Below are positions 63,328 to 64,000 of a stretch of 64,000 nt of DNA, in pieces. The translations under genes and the position numbers were made by a program. Source of the DNA: Bradyrhizobium campsiandrae (lineage in GTDB: Bacteria; Pseudomonadota; Alphaproteobacteria; Rhizobiales; Xanthobacteraceae); the NCBI RefSeq assembly GCF_014529705.1, contig NZ_JAANIH010000030.1:34577-98576 (forward strand). Direction: 5' to 3'. The notes beneath the pieces were generated by a model. It saw only the letters and a program-made list of their open reading frames with translations. It did not search any database and had not been told where the DNA came from. The first letter of the stretch is position 1, and every line of letters starts with the position of its first letter.

Positions 63328-63759
63328 CTATCTCCCGATGATCACCCCGATCACATTCGGCGCGGCCAGATATTTCTCCTCGATCGCCGCGCGCGCGGCA
63401 GCGCGATTCTCGGCCGTCAGCAGGCCGCGCTTCTCGGCCAAAATCATCCAGCAGAAACCCCACCAGTCGGTCAGCATGCCGGTCTCGCCGACGAGGTCGT
63501 AACCCTGCTCCGCCGCAAAGATGCGCGCATGCGCTTCGTCCAGCGTGTCCAGAAAGTGATGATCCGCGGCCGTGAACAGATCGTCGCTGATGTCGTCGAT
63601 GGTGTAGCCCCAGATCGACTGGCACACCGCGTTGAACTCGCGGTCGAACTGGTCGTCGTCGATCCTCTGGCGCCGCGCCGCCTGGTGCAGCCGCGACAGC
63701 GACCGCGCGAAATCAGCGATCCGGGTGAGGGCAAATTGATCGAAGGCAATGGTGGACAT
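63328..63759 (-). CDS. Hypothetical protein (143 aa)
   Basis: The product starts MSTIAFDQFALTRIADFARS at 63759; the upstream ATG at 63804 adds 15 residues that look non-coding. It is helix-rich, with a central FDREFNAVCQSIWGYTIDDI, the acidic DDLFTAADHHFLDTLDEAHA and a C-terminal short hydrophobic NVIGVIIG. I recognise no family or catalytic motif. It is soluble by appearance. It is followed by a dispersed repeat and preceded by an AT-rich stretch (63790-63870) that may hold its promoter. Confidence 0.6.
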   Translation of the reverse strand: MSTIAFDQFALTRIADFARSLSRLHQAARRQRIDDDQFDREFNAVCQSIWGYTIDDISDDLFTAADHHFLDTLDEAHARIFAAEQGYDLVGETGMLTDWWGFCWMILAEKRGLLTAENRAAARAAIEEKYLAAPNVIGVIIGR

Positions 63760-63873
63760 GTAGTCCTCGCAAGGTCTGACAGACCCTAGATGTTGTGTCG
63801 GCAATGCGCCGAATCACAATGATATATCAAAGACTTGCTAAAGTGTTCTTAATTTGTTCTAATAACTATACAA

Positions 63874-63909
63874 TGTCGTCCCGGCGAAGGCCGGGACCCA
63901 TAACCACCA
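63874..63909. repeat. Palindromic repeat beside the second GIY-YIG gene
   Basis: TGTCGTCCCGGCGAAGGCC followed by GGGACCCATAACCACC is the same unit as the two facing copies at 28494-28618. It ends four bases before the stop codon of the GIY-YIG gene at the window edge. Confidence 0.7.
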
Positions 63910-63912
63910 CTG

Positions 63913-64000
63913 TCAGAGAAGATGCGAGAGATCGCGCCAATCCGGATTTTCCTGCTCAATCAAGCGAATCTTCCAGTCACGTTGCCATTCCTTCAGTGCC
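63913..64000 (-). CDS. GIY-YIG nuclease family protein, C-terminal part only
   Basis: The minus strand reads ALKEWQRDWKIRLIEQENPD then WRDLSHLL and a stop at 63913. It matches the C-terminus of the GIY-YIG protein at 30590-30880 (HWSRTWKVRLILKDNPEWRD), so it is another member of that family. The body lies beyond the window. Like the first copy it is bordered by a palindromic repeat. Confidence 0.72.
   Translation of the reverse strand, partial: ALKEWQRDWKIRLIEQENPDWRDLSHLL

Overview
The window looks like a Bradyrhizobium-type alphaproteobacterial chromosome. The evidence is high GC, a nearly unbroken run of rhizobial housekeeping genes on the right, and many intergenic palindromes of the kind scattered through Bradyrhizobium genomes. 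It divides at a tRNA-Arg gene near 19.0 kb. To the left (1-18950) is a mosaic, partly decayed accessory region. To the right (18951-64000) is ordinary core chromosome.

Left part. Positions 1-3270 carry a minus-strand liv-type cluster: SDR fragment, livG, long-chain acyl-CoA synthetase, and the first codons of livH. At about 3270 this runs into the last ~30 codons of a second, plus-strand livH, followed by an intact livM whose other partners are missing. From 4.6 to 10.2 kb are small conserved hypotheticals, a membrane GGDEF protein, a small zinc-ribbon protein, a GGDEF gene frameshifted inside its GGEEF signature, and a DUF736 remnant. From 10.3 to 17.2 kb lies a DNA-transfer module: ParA-like ATPase, one-TM protein, TraD/VirD4-like coupling protein, MobF-type relaxase-helicase and a small overlapping ORF. 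An intergenic element (18-bp identical box plus hairpin) occurs twice, before the ParA-like gene and before the relaxase. A large serine recombinase follows, and its 3' end runs into the tRNA-Arg gene in antisense. This is the layout expected at one end of an integrated mobile element. No mating-pore genes are visible, so it may be mobilizable only, or the pore genes lie further left.

Right part. In order: orphan histidine kinase; rpmH-rnpA-yidC-engB-DUF423-argB-DUF1036; HAD phosphatase; dapD-DUF805-dapE; GIY-YIG nuclease; truA, fmt and def (minus); rmuC; ampG-like permease; recR-ybaB-dnaX with the SRP RNA upstream (minus). Next is a five-gene polar amino-acid-type ABC transporter operon ending in an SDR with a degenerate active site and an enolase-superfamily cycloisomerase. 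Then come HIT, nudC, a PfkB kinase, an Lrp/AsnC regulator, phosphomannomutase/phosphoglucomutase, an aspartic protease, hrpB, UDP-glucose dehydrogenase, an acyltransferase, a divergent quinone oxidoreductase/LysR pair, polA, a LysE exporter, a GST, pyrE, a DUF2865 protein and a second, partial GIY-YIG gene at the edge.

The strongest candidates for something undescribed are the compact transfer module with its duplicated leader element and the recombinase/tRNA overlap; GIY-YIG genes bordered by intergenic palindromes; the SDR lacking its Tyr/Lys pair in an uptake operon; and a PolA whose proofreading site appears fully lost.
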